From the NCBI GenBank assembly GCA_947085815.1, contig CAMTXU010000034.1, positions 8,847 to 72,846 on the forward strand: a DNA stretch of 64,000 bases. The letters are read 5' to 3'. Of this stretch, positions 1-9,562 are shown in pieces. This stretch comes from Fen-1258 sp947085815. GTDB taxonomy: Bacteria; Bacteroidota; Ignavibacteria; Ignavibacteriales; Melioribacteraceae. A program made the translations under genes and the position numbers. The notes beneath the pieces were generated by a model. It was not told the origin of the DNA. It was given only the letters and a program-made list of their open reading frames with translations, and did not search any database. Numbering within the stretch: position 1 is the first letter of the stretch; each line of letters starts with the position of its first letter.

Positions 1-421
1 GAAAATTTCCTTCGCACACAATAATCTTGGCTTCATTTTCAGCAATTCCTTTTTTATCATATGCCCATCTTCTGCATAGTTTGAGGGCTGTTTCATCGGC
101 TTCAGCGCCTGAATTCATCGGAAGTACTTTGTCGTATCCGAAAAATTCGGTTATGAATTTTTCGTATGTACCAAGTGTATCATTAAAAAATGCTCTTGAT
201 GTCAGCGTTAAAACTTTGGCTTGTTCAGTCATTGCGTTAACTATCTTCGGATGACAGTGCCCTTGATTGACAGCCGAGTAGGCAGATAGAAAATCGAAAT
301 ATTTTTTCCCCTCAACATCCCATAAAAAAACGCCTTCTCCTTTAGACAGAACCACCGGGAGCGGATGATAATTATGAGCGCCATATTTTTCTTCGAGTGA
401 AATGTAGTCTTCTGTTCGCAT
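1..421 (-). CDS. rocD: Ornithine aminotransferase, 5' part (runs off the window)
   Basis: Reading the minus strand from the ATG at 421 gives an open frame to the window edge, about 140 codons, beginning MRTEDYISLEEKYGAHNYHP. It continues with the fold-type I aminotransferase stretches WDVEGKKYFDFLSAYSAVNQ, GHCHPKI and MNSGAEADETALKL. These match ornithine-oxo-acid transaminase, a PLP enzyme converting ornithine and 2-oxoglutarate to glutamate semialdehyde and glutamate. The PLP lysine and the C-terminal half lie outside the window. It is transcribed in the same direction as the downstream-numbered kinase at 495-2744, with a 73-bp gap. The family call is firm; the choice of ornithine over other class III substrates rests on overall resemblance. 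Confidence 0.85.
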   Translation of the reverse strand, partial: MRTEDYISLEEKYGAHNYHPLPVVLSKGEGVFLWDVEGKKYFDFLSAYSAVNQGHCHPKIVNAMTEQAKVLTLTSRAFFNDTLGTYEKFITEFFGYDKVLPMNSGAEADETALKLCRRWAYDKKGIAENEAKIIVCEGNF

Positions 422-494
422 ATAAATTCCCAAAATTAATGAAATCAGTGTTTTAAACTTATTAAAAAAAATATCAGTTTTGAAATGGTGAAAC

Positions 495-2744
495 TTAACG
501 GCTGGCGTTAAGCCATTGATCTATTGTAATTTTTAAGAAGTGTATATTGATTGGTTTTGCAATGTAATCATCCATCCCGGCTGTGAGACATCTCTCTCTG
601 TCCTTCATACTCGAATGGGCTGTAACGGCAATTATTGGAATTTTAGAAACGACTCCCTCTAACAATCGTATTTTCTTTGTCGCTGTTATGCCATCCATAT
701 CCGTCATTTCCACATCCATTAACACCAGATTAAAAGAACCTGTCATAATCGACTGAATCGCTTCATGTCCGCTTGAAACCGCTTCGACATCATATCCAAC
801 TTCTTTCAAGATTTTCAGCTCAAGATTTTGACTTATTGGATTATCCTCCACTAAAAGAATTCGTTTCTTTGGTTGAGCTTCACTTTTAAATTCAGAGCCG
901 TTTTGTGATTCTACTTTAGACTGAAATTCTTCATGAACGGTGATTTTAGTTTCTTCCGTAGTGATAAAATCGAAGACAGCATCCGGCCGCAATTTCATTT
1001 TTGCGTTAAAAGAAAACTTGCTTCCTAATCCTACTTTACTCTCAACCTTAATTTCTCCGTGCATAAGCTTTACAAATTCTCTAGAAATTACTAAACCCAA
1101 ACCGGTTCCCTCTTTGGCTCCTTTTTTACTCTTAACCTGTATGTAAGGTTCAAAGAGAATAGAAAGTTTGTCGTTTGGAATTCCTGTTCCGGTATCCTCA
1201 ACCGTTGTTAAAATCTCTATAATAGAATCTATCTGAGATTTAGTTTCAACTGTTATTTCAATTTTTCCTCGATCGGTGAATTTTACAGAGTTGCTTAGAA
1301 GATTTAAAATAATCTGTCTGTAACGGGTAGGATCGCCGTAAATTTTTTCGGGAATCGAATCGGAAACGGTCGATTCAAGAACTATTCCTTTCGATTTTGC
1401 AGACTGATTTACTATAGAAAGTGCCTTATTAACCTCATCGCGAATATTAAAATCAGTTTCATCAAGATCCATTTTGCCGGCTTCAATCTTCGATATATCG
1501 AGAATATTATTGATAATTTCGAGGAGTGATTCAGCGGCATAACGTGCATCGCGAGCAAACGTTTTTAATTCATCTTTATCTTCAAAAAGATCATTTTCTA
1601 TTAAAGTTAAGAAGCCCATCACAGAGTTCATTGGAGTGCGGACTTCATGACTCATATTAGCTAGAAATTTTGTTTTAAAACTACTCTCTTGTTGAGCCTT
1701 TTTTGCCGCCGTATCTGCTTTAGTTTTCTCTATGCGCAAAGCGTCGAGCGCTTTCTGCTTTTCATTTTCTGCCTGAACCTGCTGCGTGATATCTTGAAGG
1801 CTTCCTTCATAAATAATTTGACCATTCTCTTCATCTTCAAAGGTGCGGACGTTCATCCTAACGGTAATTTCAACATTATCTTTCTTTTTATATGGTACGC
1901 GGAAGTTTCTAACTTTTCCCTGTTTCTCCAGCAGCTTACTTAACAATTCCCAATCACTTTTACGTTTAAATACATCTTCGGCTAATCCTAATTTTTTGAT
2001 CTCTTCCTCGGAGCTGTAACCAAACATTTTTATTAGCGCCGGGTTTATCGTAATAAACTTACCATCGCGTGTAAATTGAAATATTCCTTCGACGGAATTT
2101 TCAAATAAGTTCCTGAACTTTTTTTCTGATTGCGAAACTTCAAAAGTCTTAACTACAGATTCGTGCCGGAGTCTGTAATTAATATAACTGGCAACAATTG
2201 CCATCAGACTAATCACCAACACAAGAAGAACAGATTCAAGCATATTCGGCAGCATATAAATCTTCATCTGCTCGGTGTTAAATAATATTGAAGCCGCAAA
2301 TACTATATTGTAATAGATTGCAACTATAATCTGATTAGTAACATCCCAGCTTAAAAAGAGAGCGGCGGTAAATATAATTAGGCTTATTATGTGCGAATTA
2401 AATATCAGCGTTTTGGGAATAAGGAAAATCATTACACCGAAGGAACAGATAATAGATAAGAGTAGTATATGAACCAGCATTACCGGATGCTTTTTACCAA
2501 ACTTGTAATTCGAAATAACAAGAAGTAAAAACGCAATAAGTATTGCGGATAGGCGGGAAAGATAAATTTCCACACTGTGAGACGAGAAGTAACGTACTTC
2601 AAAGATCAACGCTATAATACCTGAAACCGCCGTAAATTTAGCGAGTGCCTGGAAAGGTGCAATTAGCATTTTTTTACTTTCGCTCTTAAAGTACTCGAAT
2701 CTCTTCTGCTCTCCCGTATTCTTAAAATTTTTATTCGAGTTCAC
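495..2744 (-). CDS. Membrane hybrid histidine kinase (PAS-HisKA-HATPase-REC)
   Basis: 749 residues. Residues about 32-190 hold six or so hydrophobic segments, giving a membrane-embedded input domain of unknown ligand. A PAS domain follows (about 205-325, FRNLFENSVEGIFQF). Then come a short coiled coil, a HisKA domain with phospho-acceptor H366 in NMSHEVRTPMN, and an HATPase with the N box around N485 (LNLLSNSVKFT), DTGTGIP at 517-523 and GTGLGL at 546-551. The C-terminal receiver domain has D677 in LMDVEM and K730 in AKPI. All catalytic residues appear intact, so autophosphorylation and internal phosphotransfer are expected. No output domain or adjacent regulator is encoded, so the target is unknown. 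No sign of truncation. Confidence 0.93.
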   Translation of the reverse strand: MNSNKNFKNTGEQKRFEYFKSESKKMLIAPFQALAKFTAVSGIIALIFEVRYFSSHSVEIYLSRLSAILIAFLLLVISNYKFGKKHPVMLVHILLLSIICSFGVMIFLIPKTLIFNSHIISLIIFTAALFLSWDVTNQIIVAIYYNIVFAASILFNTEQMKIYMLPNMLESVLLVLVISLMAIVASYINYRLRHESVVKTFEVSQSEKKFRNLFENSVEGIFQFTRDGKFITINPALIKMFGYSSEEEIKKLGLAEDVFKRKSDWELLSKLLEKQGKVRNFRVPYKKKDNVEITVRMNVRTFEDEENGQIIYEGSLQDITQQVQAENEKQKALDALRIEKTKADTAAKKAQQESSFKTKFLANMSHEVRTPMNSVMGFLTLIENDLFEDKDELKTFARDARYAAESLLEIINNILDISKIEAGKMDLDETDFNIRDEVNKALSIVNQSAKSKGIVLESTVSDSIPEKIYGDPTRYRQIILNLLSNSVKFTDRGKIEITVETKSQIDSIIEILTTVEDTGTGIPNDKLSILFEPYIQVKSKKGAKEGTGLGLVISREFVKLMHGEIKVESKVGLGSKFSFNAKMKLRPDAVFDFITTEETKITVHEEFQSKVESQNGSEFKSEAQPKKRILLVEDNPISQNLELKILKEVGYDVEAVSSGHEAIQSIMTGSFNLVLMDVEMTDMDGITATKKIRLLEGVVSKIPIIAVTAHSSMKDRERCLTAGMDDYIAKPINIHFLKITIDQWLNASR

Positions 2745-2931
2745 GCTGCCTTTATTGAATTTTTAAAGTAGGTTCAATTTTTTTTCCGTAATTTTTAATC
2801 GGATTCGGGCAAAATATCACTCATTCCCGAGATTCCATTTTTCCACTGTTTCTAAAGTAGCAAAAATTTTAGCAGTAAATAAATAAAATTGCTATAATAA
2901 TCAAACTTACAAATTACGCAGAGGCGATATA

Positions 2932-3525
2932 ATGTTGGATTTTTTGTATATAATTGATTCATGGATGCTCCATTTCATCAATAATACTTTGTCGAATCCT
3001 CTTTTCGATAAATTTTTTCCCTTTATTACGGAAGTTAAGAATTGGTATGTTGCTTATATTATTCTGTTTCTTATTCTGATATTTAAAGGGGGAAGGATTG
3101 GAAGAATTGCCTCTGTGGCTCTAATTATATTGATTATTACGACCGATCAATTCAGCAGCTTCTTTTTGAAAAATCTTATTGGAAGAGTGAGACCGTGTAA
3201 TATATTTATAGATTTAAATGTTCTTGTAACCTGCACCGAGTCTTATTCCTTTCCTTCATCGCATGCAGTAAATAATTTTGCAGCTGCAATGTTTTTTTCA
3301 AGGCTTTATCCAAAGTTGAAATGGTCCTTTTTTGCAGTGGCTGTATTGCAGGCATTCTCGAGACCATATGTTGGAGTTCACTATCCGTCCGACGCAATTG
3401 GCGGCGCATTAATTGGTTTGTTCTTCGGCTATATTTATTCGTTCCTTGTTATCAAAATTAATAGTTTAGTAACACAGCGTAAATCAAAAATCACAAATAG
3501 ATATGAAAGAGTTAAATTCAGATAA
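2932..3525 (+). CDS. PAP2-family membrane phosphatase
   Basis: 197 residues with several hydrophobic helices and the complete acid phosphatase signature: K80...R87-P88 (KNLIGRVRP), P108-S-S-H111 (PSSH) and S143-R144...H150...D154 (SRPYVGVHYPSD). Members hydrolyse lipid phosphates on the outer face of the membrane, for example undecaprenyl diphosphate or phosphatidate. The substrate cannot be told from sequence. The ATG at 2932 follows a purine-rich GAGGCG. The AMP nucleosidase gene begins 14 bp after the stop, so the two may be cotranscribed. Confidence 0.9.
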   Translation: MLDFLYIIDSWMLHFINNTLSNPLFDKFFPFITEVKNWYVAYIILFLILIFKGGRIGRIASVALIILIITTDQFSSFFLKNLIGRVRPCNIFIDLNVLVTCTESYSFPSSHAVNNFAAAMFFSRLYPKLKWSFFAVAVLQAFSRPYVGVHYPSDAIGGALIGLFFGYIYSFLVIKINSLVTQRKSKITNRYERVKFR

Positions 3526-3539
3526 AAAATGAGGAATCT

Positions 3540-4313
3540 ATGAAAACAAAATTAGAGATTGCCCAGAACTGGCTTCCAAGATATACCGGAACCAATATTG
3601 ATGATTTTGGCGATTATTTATTATTGACAAATTTTCAAAACTATGTTACAAAATTTGCTGAAAAATTTAATTGCGATATCCGGGGAGTAGGTAAACCAAT
3701 GCAATCGGCTACAAACAGCGCAGGTTTATCAATAATAAATTTCGGTATTGGTTCGGCAAATGCCGCTACGGTGATGGACTTACTCCTCGCGCGACAGCCA
3801 AAAGGAGTTTTATTTCTTGGCAAATGTGGCGGCTTGAAGACATCGACAGAGATCGGTCATTTTATCCTCCCCATCGCGGCAATAAGAGGTGATGGAACAA
3901 GCAATGATTATCTGCCTGCCGAAGTTCCGGCACTTCCTTCATTCAAACTTCACAAATTTGTCTCCGATAAAATTGTGTCGAAAAATGTGGAGTATAGAAC
4001 CGGAGTTATCTATACGACAAACCGCCGGCTTTGGGAGTGGGACGAGGATTTCAAAAATTATTTAAGAAAGCTGGGCGCAATAGGAATTGATATGGAAACC
4101 GCTACTATTTTCATTGTGGGTTATTCCAATCAGATTGCGCGCGGGGCGCTTTTGCTTGTGTCGGATTTGCCAATGTTTCCAGAAGGAATTAAAACTGAAG
4201 AATCAGATAAAACCGTCACACAGAATTTTGTGGATCTTCATCTTAATATCGGCATCGAAGCAATGACCGAGATTGGCAGTCAGGGTGAGGCGATAAAACA
4301 TTTCACATTTTGA
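3540..4313 (+). CDS. amn: AMP nucleosidase
   Basis: 257 residues, the short form found in Bacteroidota, lacking the extra N-terminal domain of the longer enterobacterial enzyme. It belongs to the nucleoside phosphorylase/nucleosidase fold: LFLGKCGGLK phosphate-site loop, GIDMETATIF base and ribose site, and SDLPMF near the C terminus with the catalytic Asp. The enzyme cleaves AMP to adenine and ribose 5-phosphate, a cytoplasmic purine salvage step. It starts 14 bp after the PAP2 gene. The N-terminal KTKLEIAQNWLPRYTG is characteristic of this subfamily. Confidence 0.9.
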   Translation: MKTKLEIAQNWLPRYTGTNIDDFGDYLLLTNFQNYVTKFAEKFNCDIRGVGKPMQSATNSAGLSIINFGIGSANAATVMDLLLARQPKGVLFLGKCGGLKTSTEIGHFILPIAAIRGDGTSNDYLPAEVPALPSFKLHKFVSDKIVSKNVEYRTGVIYTTNRRLWEWDEDFKNYLRKLGAIGIDMETATIFIVGYSNQIARGALLLVSDLPMFPEGIKTEESDKTVTQNFVDLHLNIGIEAMTEIGSQGEAIKHFTF

Positions 4314-4459
4314 TTGTGGCATTAATGTTGAGTATTTATTGTGTAAACAGGTGATAAAGAAGCTGAATTCAATTGTTGATTGCAATAAGTGATAAAAATT
4401 TCACATATAGTGAACAGAATGCGTAGTAATAAGTAGACATTTTCTAGAAAGGAGCAGAT

Positions 4460-4897
4460 ATGAAACGTTTAGTCACATTGGGAATGATACTAATATTATT
4501 AACCACATCAGGTTCCAAAATAATATTTGCGCAAGGAACTGAAGGTGAGGTTAAAAATACTTTGATAAGCTTGTTTGAGTATAGCAAATCAAAAACTTAC
4601 GATAAGGCTGCCCATCTTATCTCTTATGACGGTGGAGATAGAAGCCGAATTCAGAAAGATTCATTTAATTCCACTAATAAAGATGAGCTCAATCAAGTAA
4701 AAAGAGTCTGCAAAAAAATATCCGCACTTTTAGACCTTAGTTCAAAACATGAATTCGGGCAATTTGATACTAAAAAAGATGGGGACATTGAGAACTATTT
4801 CATTGAAGTAAATTTTATCAGCGGTGACCAAAAACTAGTTACTACATTTTCTTTTATTAAAACCGATAAAGGATTTTTACTTACCGGCATTAATTGA
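4460..4897 (+). CDS. Exported small protein, NTF2-like fold possible
   Basis: 145 residues. A clear signal peptide (basic MKR, hydrophobic to about residue 20, cleavage near FAQG) predicts export. The mature part has the helix-then-sheet pattern seen in small exported NTF2/DUF4878-like proteins: EVKNTLISLFEYSKSKTYDK, an acidic loop, then two beta strands ending FSFIKTDKGFLLTGIN. No catalytic motif is visible. The ATG is preceded by AAGGAGCAG, a good ribosome binding site. It appears to be a single-gene unit, converging with the EamA transporter gene. Confidence 0.65.
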   Translation: MKRLVTLGMILILLTTSGSKIIFAQGTEGEVKNTLISLFEYSKSKTYDKAAHLISYDGGDRSRIQKDSFNSTNKDELNQVKRVCKKISALLDLSSKHEFGQFDTKKDGDIENYFIEVNFISGDQKLVTTFSFIKTDKGFLLTGIN

Positions 4898-4950
4898 CAT
4901 TCTTGAGAACAACAAGATTTCTATTTTCGAGTTGTGCTCTTTTATTTTTC

Positions 4951-5856
4951 CTATGAATTCTTTTCGCTTCCTCTTTTTACCAGTGTAACACCAGCAAGAA
5001 TTATAACAGCCGCAATGACAATCCAAATAGAAATCTGTTCACCCAGAATTAGCCATCCGAGAAATAGAGCTATGATTGGGTTTACATACGCATACGTCGC
5101 GACTAATGAAATTGGAAGATGGGCTATTGCGTAAACATAAGAGCCATAGCCAAGAAGTGAACCAAAGAATACTAAGTATAAATAAGCATAGAAGCTGTTT
5201 GTAGTAAAATGAAATTGGCTGCCTTCACCTAGAAATAAACCGAGTGTGGTTATTACTATACCGGCAATGATCATTTGAGTGGCTGCCCCCATCAATGGCT
5301 GCACTGTTACTTTTTTATATTTGGAATAAAGTGTTCCGACCGACCAGAAAAAAACAGCGAACATTAAACCAATTACTCCGGCAATATGAGAGGAATCGAA
5401 AAGACTTTTTAAATCACCACCAAAGATCAATGAAACTCCCAATAAACCAAGAATCAATCCAGCCGTAACTGTAAGATTAATTCTTTTTCCCTGAGGAAGG
5501 ATTGCTTCAATCCCAACAACCCAGAATGGAACTGTGGTAATGAGTAAAGCTGTCAACCCGCTCGGAACCGACTGTTCGGCAAAAACAACTAAGCCGTTTC
5601 CCCCGCCAAGTAATAATAATCCGCTGATACCGAGATGAATTATATCATTCTTATTAGGCAGTTTATATTTTTTTAACAATAATAACAGCAGCATTATCGG
5701 ACCGGCGGCAAGCCAGCGTAAACCGGTAAACAAAACCGGTGGTAAACTTTCTACGCCAATCCTAATTGCCAAATAAGTTGTTCCCCAAACTATGTAAATT
5801 GAAGCAAGCGCTAAATATGCTCTTGTATTTTTCCCTTTTTCCAATAAAGATTCCAT
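4951..5856 (-). CDS. EamA/DMT-family transporter
   Basis: 301 residues, about ten hydrophobic helices arranged as two EamA repeats (about 15-145 and 160-295). The N-terminal repeat carries SIYIVWGTTYLAIRIG; the second begins around GVIGLMFAVFFWSVGTLYSKY. Relatives of the RhaT/YdcZ/PecM type export metabolites or amino acids across the inner membrane. The substrate is not predictable here. The length is normal for the family. Confidence 0.88.
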   Translation of the reverse strand: MESLLEKGKNTRAYLALASIYIVWGTTYLAIRIGVESLPPVLFTGLRWLAAGPIMLLLLLLKKYKLPNKNDIIHLGISGLLLLGGGNGLVVFAEQSVPSGLTALLITTVPFWVVGIEAILPQGKRINLTVTAGLILGLLGVSLIFGGDLKSLFDSSHIAGVIGLMFAVFFWSVGTLYSKYKKVTVQPLMGAATQMIIAGIVITTLGLFLGEGSQFHFTTNSFYAYLYLVFFGSLLGYGSYVYAIAHLPISLVATYAYVNPIIALFLGWLILGEQISIWIVIAAVIILAGVTLVKRGSEKNS

Positions 5857-6266
5857 ATTAAAAATGGTCTACAAAATAATACTTAATTAGATCAAAGCAC
5901 TAATCCAATTTGAGATGAATTATATTCAGGACGGTTCTAAAAATTATCGAATGGGAATATTTAATCCCGCCAAAGGCGGAACAGAGAAAACGCAAAGTCC
6001 GCAGAGAATATTGATATTTTTATGGCATAGCCATTCCTATGGCAGAACCGCTCTTCAGCCAATCATCATCTTCTATTAGTCATCCTTTCTTTTTGATTTA
6101 TTTTCAGTAGTAAGGATAGAGCTATGCTAAAATATATTCCACCGAAAATTGAACATGGATGTTTTGACTTAACTTAAAATGATGAAAACCGGTTCCGGGT
6201 TCAAAAGCCTCGAAATATTTTGTAACTTATTTAGTAAAATAAACGTAATTACTTTTTAGAGCAGAT
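5857..6266. other. Intergenic region without a recognised gene
   Basis: 410 bp between the divergent EamA and YbdG-type genes; both promoters should lie here. I see a small hairpin (CCGCC aaa GGCGG near 5973-5984) followed by a scrap resembling the rRNA-like dispersed phrase CGCAAAGTCCGCAGAGAAT, and a GCCAT/ATGGC inverted pair near 6023-6042. A related scrap occurs at about 9640-9680. No reading frame, RNA gene or clear terminator was recognised. Confidence 0.5.
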
Positions 6267-7478
6267 ATGATTGATAAATTACAAAAATGGATCGCCCCTT
6301 ATCCGTGGATAGATAATAACGTAAAATTTCTTGCCGTACTTGTCGTTGCAATAATTTCCTATTATTTCTTAAAAAGAATTATTGTACCCCTCATTCGAAA
6401 AATTATTTACTCCACTTCAACACAGATAGACGACATTATTCTTTCAGGAAGAGTCTTAAACAAAATTTCATTTTTCGCACCCTTATTTGTTATAGATTCT
6501 TTCGCTTATCTGGAACCAACCTGGAGCAGTTTTCTAACTCGTCTGATCTCGATATTATATGTTTTGAATTTCACTTTTGTAATAACAACAATTCTCTCTG
6601 CCGCAAATGAGATTTATGAAAAAAATGAAAAGCATCGAGAACGCCCTATCAAAGGATATATTCAGGTAATCAAAATTATTGTCTACATTTTTGGCTCTAT
6701 GTTGGTAACCGGAATTGTAATAGGTCGTTCCCCTTTGGAAATTATAGCCGGGCTTGGCGTTTTCGCGGCTATACTTGCTCTTTTATTCAAAGATATTATT
6801 CTTTCTTTTGTGGCAAGTATTCAAATTTCATCCTACGATCTTGTTCGTGTGGGTGATTGGATAGAATTACCAAAGTACGGTGCCGATGGAGATGTTATTG
6901 ATATTTCACTCACTGTAATTAAAATTCAGAATTGGGATAAAACCATAACTTCTGTGCCGACTTATAAATTAATTGAAGACTCTTTCAAAAACTGGAGAGG
7001 AATGAAAGTTCTAGGTTCACGGCGCATTAAAAGAGCGGTTAACATCGATCAATCATCTATTCAATTTTGCACCGAAGAGATGCTTAATCGTTTCGAGAAG
7101 ATCAGCCTAATTTCCGAATACATCCGCACAAAAAAGGAAGAATTAGATCAGATCAATCTGAAAAAAAATGTTGAGGAAGAGTCTCTTGTAAATAGAAGAA
7201 GGTTGACTAACATCGGAACATTCAGAATCTACTTAACAGAATATTTACGTCAACGGGAGGATATCAATCTCGACTACACCTTTATGGTGCGCCAGCTTCA
7301 ATCGGGAGCTGACGGATTACCAATTGAGATTTATCTGTTCGTAAAGACAACTGAGTGGATTCAATATGAGAATATTCAGTCGGATATTTTTGATCACATA
7401 CTCGCGGTAGTTCCGCAATTCGAATTAAATATTTTTCAGAGTCCTTCGGGAAGTGATTTCAAAAAATTAACCTACTGA
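6267..7478 (+). CDS. ybdG: Mechanosensitive ion channel, YbdG (MscM) type
   Basis: 403 residues. The pore-lining helix is near 160-190 (LGVFAAILALLFKDIILSF), followed by the MscS beta domain with VGDWIELPKYGADGDVIDIS. Long stretches match E. coli YbdG as I remember it: PKYGADG, SFKNW, RRIKRA, TNIGTFR, MVRQL, SDIFDHI and the C-terminal QSPSG. YbdG is a miniconductance channel that responds to hypo-osmotic stress in the inner membrane. Four or so N-terminal helices precede the pore helix. The length is close to the usual 415 residues. It is followed 45 bp later by the TPP enzyme, with no apparent functional link. Confidence 0.9.
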   Translation: MIDKLQKWIAPYPWIDNNVKFLAVLVVAIISYYFLKRIIVPLIRKIIYSTSTQIDDIILSGRVLNKISFFAPLFVIDSFAYLEPTWSSFLTRLISILYVLNFTFVITTILSAANEIYEKNEKHRERPIKGYIQVIKIIVYIFGSMLVTGIVIGRSPLEIIAGLGVFAAILALLFKDIILSFVASIQISSYDLVRVGDWIELPKYGADGDVIDISLTVIKIQNWDKTITSVPTYKLIEDSFKNWRGMKVLGSRRIKRAVNIDQSSIQFCTEEMLNRFEKISLISEYIRTKKEELDQINLKKNVEEESLVNRRRLTNIGTFRIYLTEYLRQREDINLDYTFMVRQLQSGADGLPIEIYLFVKTTEWIQYENIQSDIFDHILAVVPQFELNIFQSPSGSDFKKLTY

Positions 7479-7523
7479 TCAATTAATCGGAAATAGTGCA
7501 GAGCCTTAAATCAGGAACGATCT

Positions 7524-8684
7524 ATGAACACAACAGCAGCCTACGCAATTGCTCAAGCGTTAGTTGATCTTGGAGTACAAGTTGTCACTCATGTGCCCGG
7601 TTACGGTGGAAGTGAAGTATTCCAAGCATTCAACGAAATTGGACAGAAGCGATTGCAATATTCATTTCATGAAGAACCCGCATATACAATAGCGCATTCT
7701 GCTTCAATTCTCGGAAAAAGATCCGCTGTGTTAATGAAGGTTCACGGATTAACAAAAGCGGCAAACAGCGTAATAGATTCTCTTTATACAGAAACCACCG
7801 CGGGCTTTGTTACATTTCTGTTTGAGGACAAAAGCGGAAAACATTCAGACAGCATTCTGGAAGCGTCTTCAATCCTCGCCGGTTTATCTATGCCTTTCAA
7901 AATTGCCGAGACGATTAATTTATACAACGATGTTATAGACGCATTTAATGAATCCGAAAGAAGAAAACAACCATTTGCACTGGTGATCGATTCTTTGGAG
8001 ATGTCCAAAGAAATTGTTTTCACGCAACAAGAAAATATAAAAAAGACTTTCCGCTACAGCAGAAATGTTTTTCATCATGTTGTACATCCGATGCTGTCAG
8101 AATATCAATACAAAATTTTTATAGCCAAAAAACTTGGGGGTGATACTGCTATAATTCAAAGACCGAATTTGCCTGTAGTTCCTAATCAATTGCCGGAGCG
8201 GGCAAAGAACACCGCAATAAAATATCACCCTCTCGCAACTGTATTCAAAAATTTCCGCGGTGATATTGTAACCGGCGATACAACCTCTGCTAGTTGTTTT
8301 GCATTTCCCCCTTTTGATTGCATTGATATCGTAACTTATCTTGGAGGAAGTGTTCCACTCGCCATCGGAGCTTATCTATCCGGTTACAAAAATGTTTGGG
8401 CTCTTACCGGAGATTTTGGATTTATCTCAGCGGGCCAACTTGGATTGATAGAAATACTCCAGCGTGAAATCCCGATTAAAATTTTAATTTTTTATAATAA
8501 GCAAGCCGCCGCAACAGGTGGTCAACCTATAAACAAAAAAATTCTGCGTCATCTTTTAGCCGGTTATGAAAAAAATTTGATGCATATTTCCAACCCGGAT
8601 GATCCATTTGAAGTCGAATCGGTATTAAAAGAAGCAAGTTCATCGGATCAATTTAAAATTGTAATTGCGGATTACCCCGAATAG
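7524..8684 (+). CDS. Compact TPP-dependent enzyme, IorA-like
   Basis: 386 residues with two thiamine-diphosphate modules. The N-terminal Pyr domain (about 1-165) has VPGYGGSEVFQAF, an activating-glutamate candidate in FHEEPAY, MKVHGLTKAANSV and EDKSGKHSD, which resemble the alpha subunit of indolepyruvate ferredoxin oxidoreductase. The C-terminal PP domain (about 240-386) has GDFGFISAGQLGLIEIL and NKQAAATGGQP. Unlike IorA (about 600 residues) it lacks the middle domain and the ferredoxin tail, so its size is closer to sulfopyruvate or phosphonopyruvate decarboxylases. The reaction is therefore uncertain: a 2-oxoacid decarboxylase or oxidoreductase component. A cupin gene follows after 7 bp. 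Confidence 0.7.
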   Translation: MNTTAAYAIAQALVDLGVQVVTHVPGYGGSEVFQAFNEIGQKRLQYSFHEEPAYTIAHSASILGKRSAVLMKVHGLTKAANSVIDSLYTETTAGFVTFLFEDKSGKHSDSILEASSILAGLSMPFKIAETINLYNDVIDAFNESERRKQPFALVIDSLEMSKEIVFTQQENIKKTFRYSRNVFHHVVHPMLSEYQYKIFIAKKLGGDTAIIQRPNLPVVPNQLPERAKNTAIKYHPLATVFKNFRGDIVTGDTTSASCFAFPPFDCIDIVTYLGGSVPLAIGAYLSGYKNVWALTGDFGFISAGQLGLIEILQREIPIKILIFYNKQAAATGGQPINKKILRHLLAGYEKNLMHISNPDDPFEVESVLKEASSSDQFKIVIADYPE

Positions 8685-8691
8685 CGGAATC

Positions 8692-9012
8692 ATGCAGGAA
8701 CTCAACAACATATTTAAAAATATTCCCGACAAACTTAATAGGGAATTTATTGAAGAATTGCTATCAACAAAAAATTTCAAATTAGAGAGGATAGTCTCCG
8801 ACGGACAAAAGTCTCCGGCAGATTTTTGGTATGATCAAGACGAAAATGAATTCGTCTTACTTCTTTCAGGTTCGGCAAAAATAAGTTTTGATAATGGAAA
8901 AATATTCGAATTGAATCCGGGTGATTATTTAATTATTAATGCTCATCAAAAACACCGGGTGGATTGGACAAGTACGGATCAAAAAACTTTTTGGTTGACA
9001 TTATTTTTCTAG
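8692..9012 (+). CDS. Small cupin-domain protein
   Basis: 106 residues from the ATG at 8692. An in-frame TTG at 8665 lies inside the preceding gene and is less likely. The fold shows two cupin motifs: DENEFVLLLSGSAKISFDNG, then LNPGDYLIINAHQKHRVDW. The first motif lacks the usual H-x-H pair, so metal binding is doubtful apart from the second-motif histidines. It sits between the TPP enzyme and a predicted outer-membrane protein gene, with 1 bp to the next ATG. Probably cotranscribed with the TPP enzyme. The role is unknown. Confidence 0.7.
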   Translation: MQELNNIFKNIPDKLNREFIEELLSTKNFKLERIVSDGQKSPADFWYDQDENEFVLLLSGSAKISFDNGKIFELNPGDYLIINAHQKHRVDWTSTDQKTFWLTLFF

Positions 9013-9013
9013 T

Positions 9014-9562
9014 ATGAAATTACAATTGATTCAAATATTGTTTCTGTTGTTTCTCGTTACTAACATTTCATATGCTCAAATCGAATCGGCAAGCATCGGA
9101 GGTTCGCTTCATCTTGGAAATATAAGGGGTAATTCGCCCTCTGTTTCTACAATTGGCGGAACAATCTTTTTTGATTTCTTTCCCTGGTTCGAAAGTGATG
9201 TTTCATTCAGAACTTCATTTACTTATTCACAGATGGTAGAAAAATTTCTCCCGGAAAATAGAACCGGCAGGTATTATCCTTTCACAAAAATTTTTTCGTT
9301 AAAAGGATTTATACGCCAGGATTTTCCTTATCCGTTTTTCCTGGAGGAGGGCGCGGGATTAGTTTATCTCAACGATCGTACCTACAGCGATGTAAATATC
9401 TGGGAGTTTGGTGCAGGGTTCAGCACTTTATGCGGTTATGATTTTCGGAAAGATGGGGTAAGCGGTATTTCAATTGGTCTTGGTATAGATTACGGCATTA
9501 CATTTACGCGAACAACAGCAAATTATTTTTTGGTATTCATGCAGACACAGTTTTACTTTTAA
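9014..9562 (+). CDS. Predicted outer-membrane beta-barrel protein
   Basis: 182 residues. A signal peptide (MKLQLIQILFLLFLVTNISYAQ) ends at a typical A-x-A-like site. The remainder alternates short aromatic-rich strands with turns (GGTIFFDFFPWFESDVSFRT, GLGIDYGITFTRTT) and ends in FMQTQFYF, an aromatic C terminus suited to BAM recognition. This resembles small eight-stranded barrels of Bacteroidota. No ligand motif is seen. The start is 1 bp after the cupin stop. Confidence 0.65.
   Translation: MKLQLIQILFLLFLVTNISYAQIESASIGGSLHLGNIRGNSPSVSTIGGTIFFDFFPWFESDVSFRTSFTYSQMVEKFLPENRTGRYYPFTKIFSLKGFIRQDFPYPFFLEEGAGLVYLNDRTYSDVNIWEFGAGFSTLCGYDFRKDGVSGISIGLGIDYGITFTRTTANYFLVFMQTQFYF

Noticed and set aside
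27..254. Plus-strand open frame of 75 codons at the left edge
   Set aside because: The opposite strand carries a clear aminotransferase reading frame across the same bases, with recognisable motifs.
5857..6266. Riboswitch or small RNA upstream of the YbdG-type gene
   Set aside because: Only short inverted pairs seen, no conserved core of a known class.
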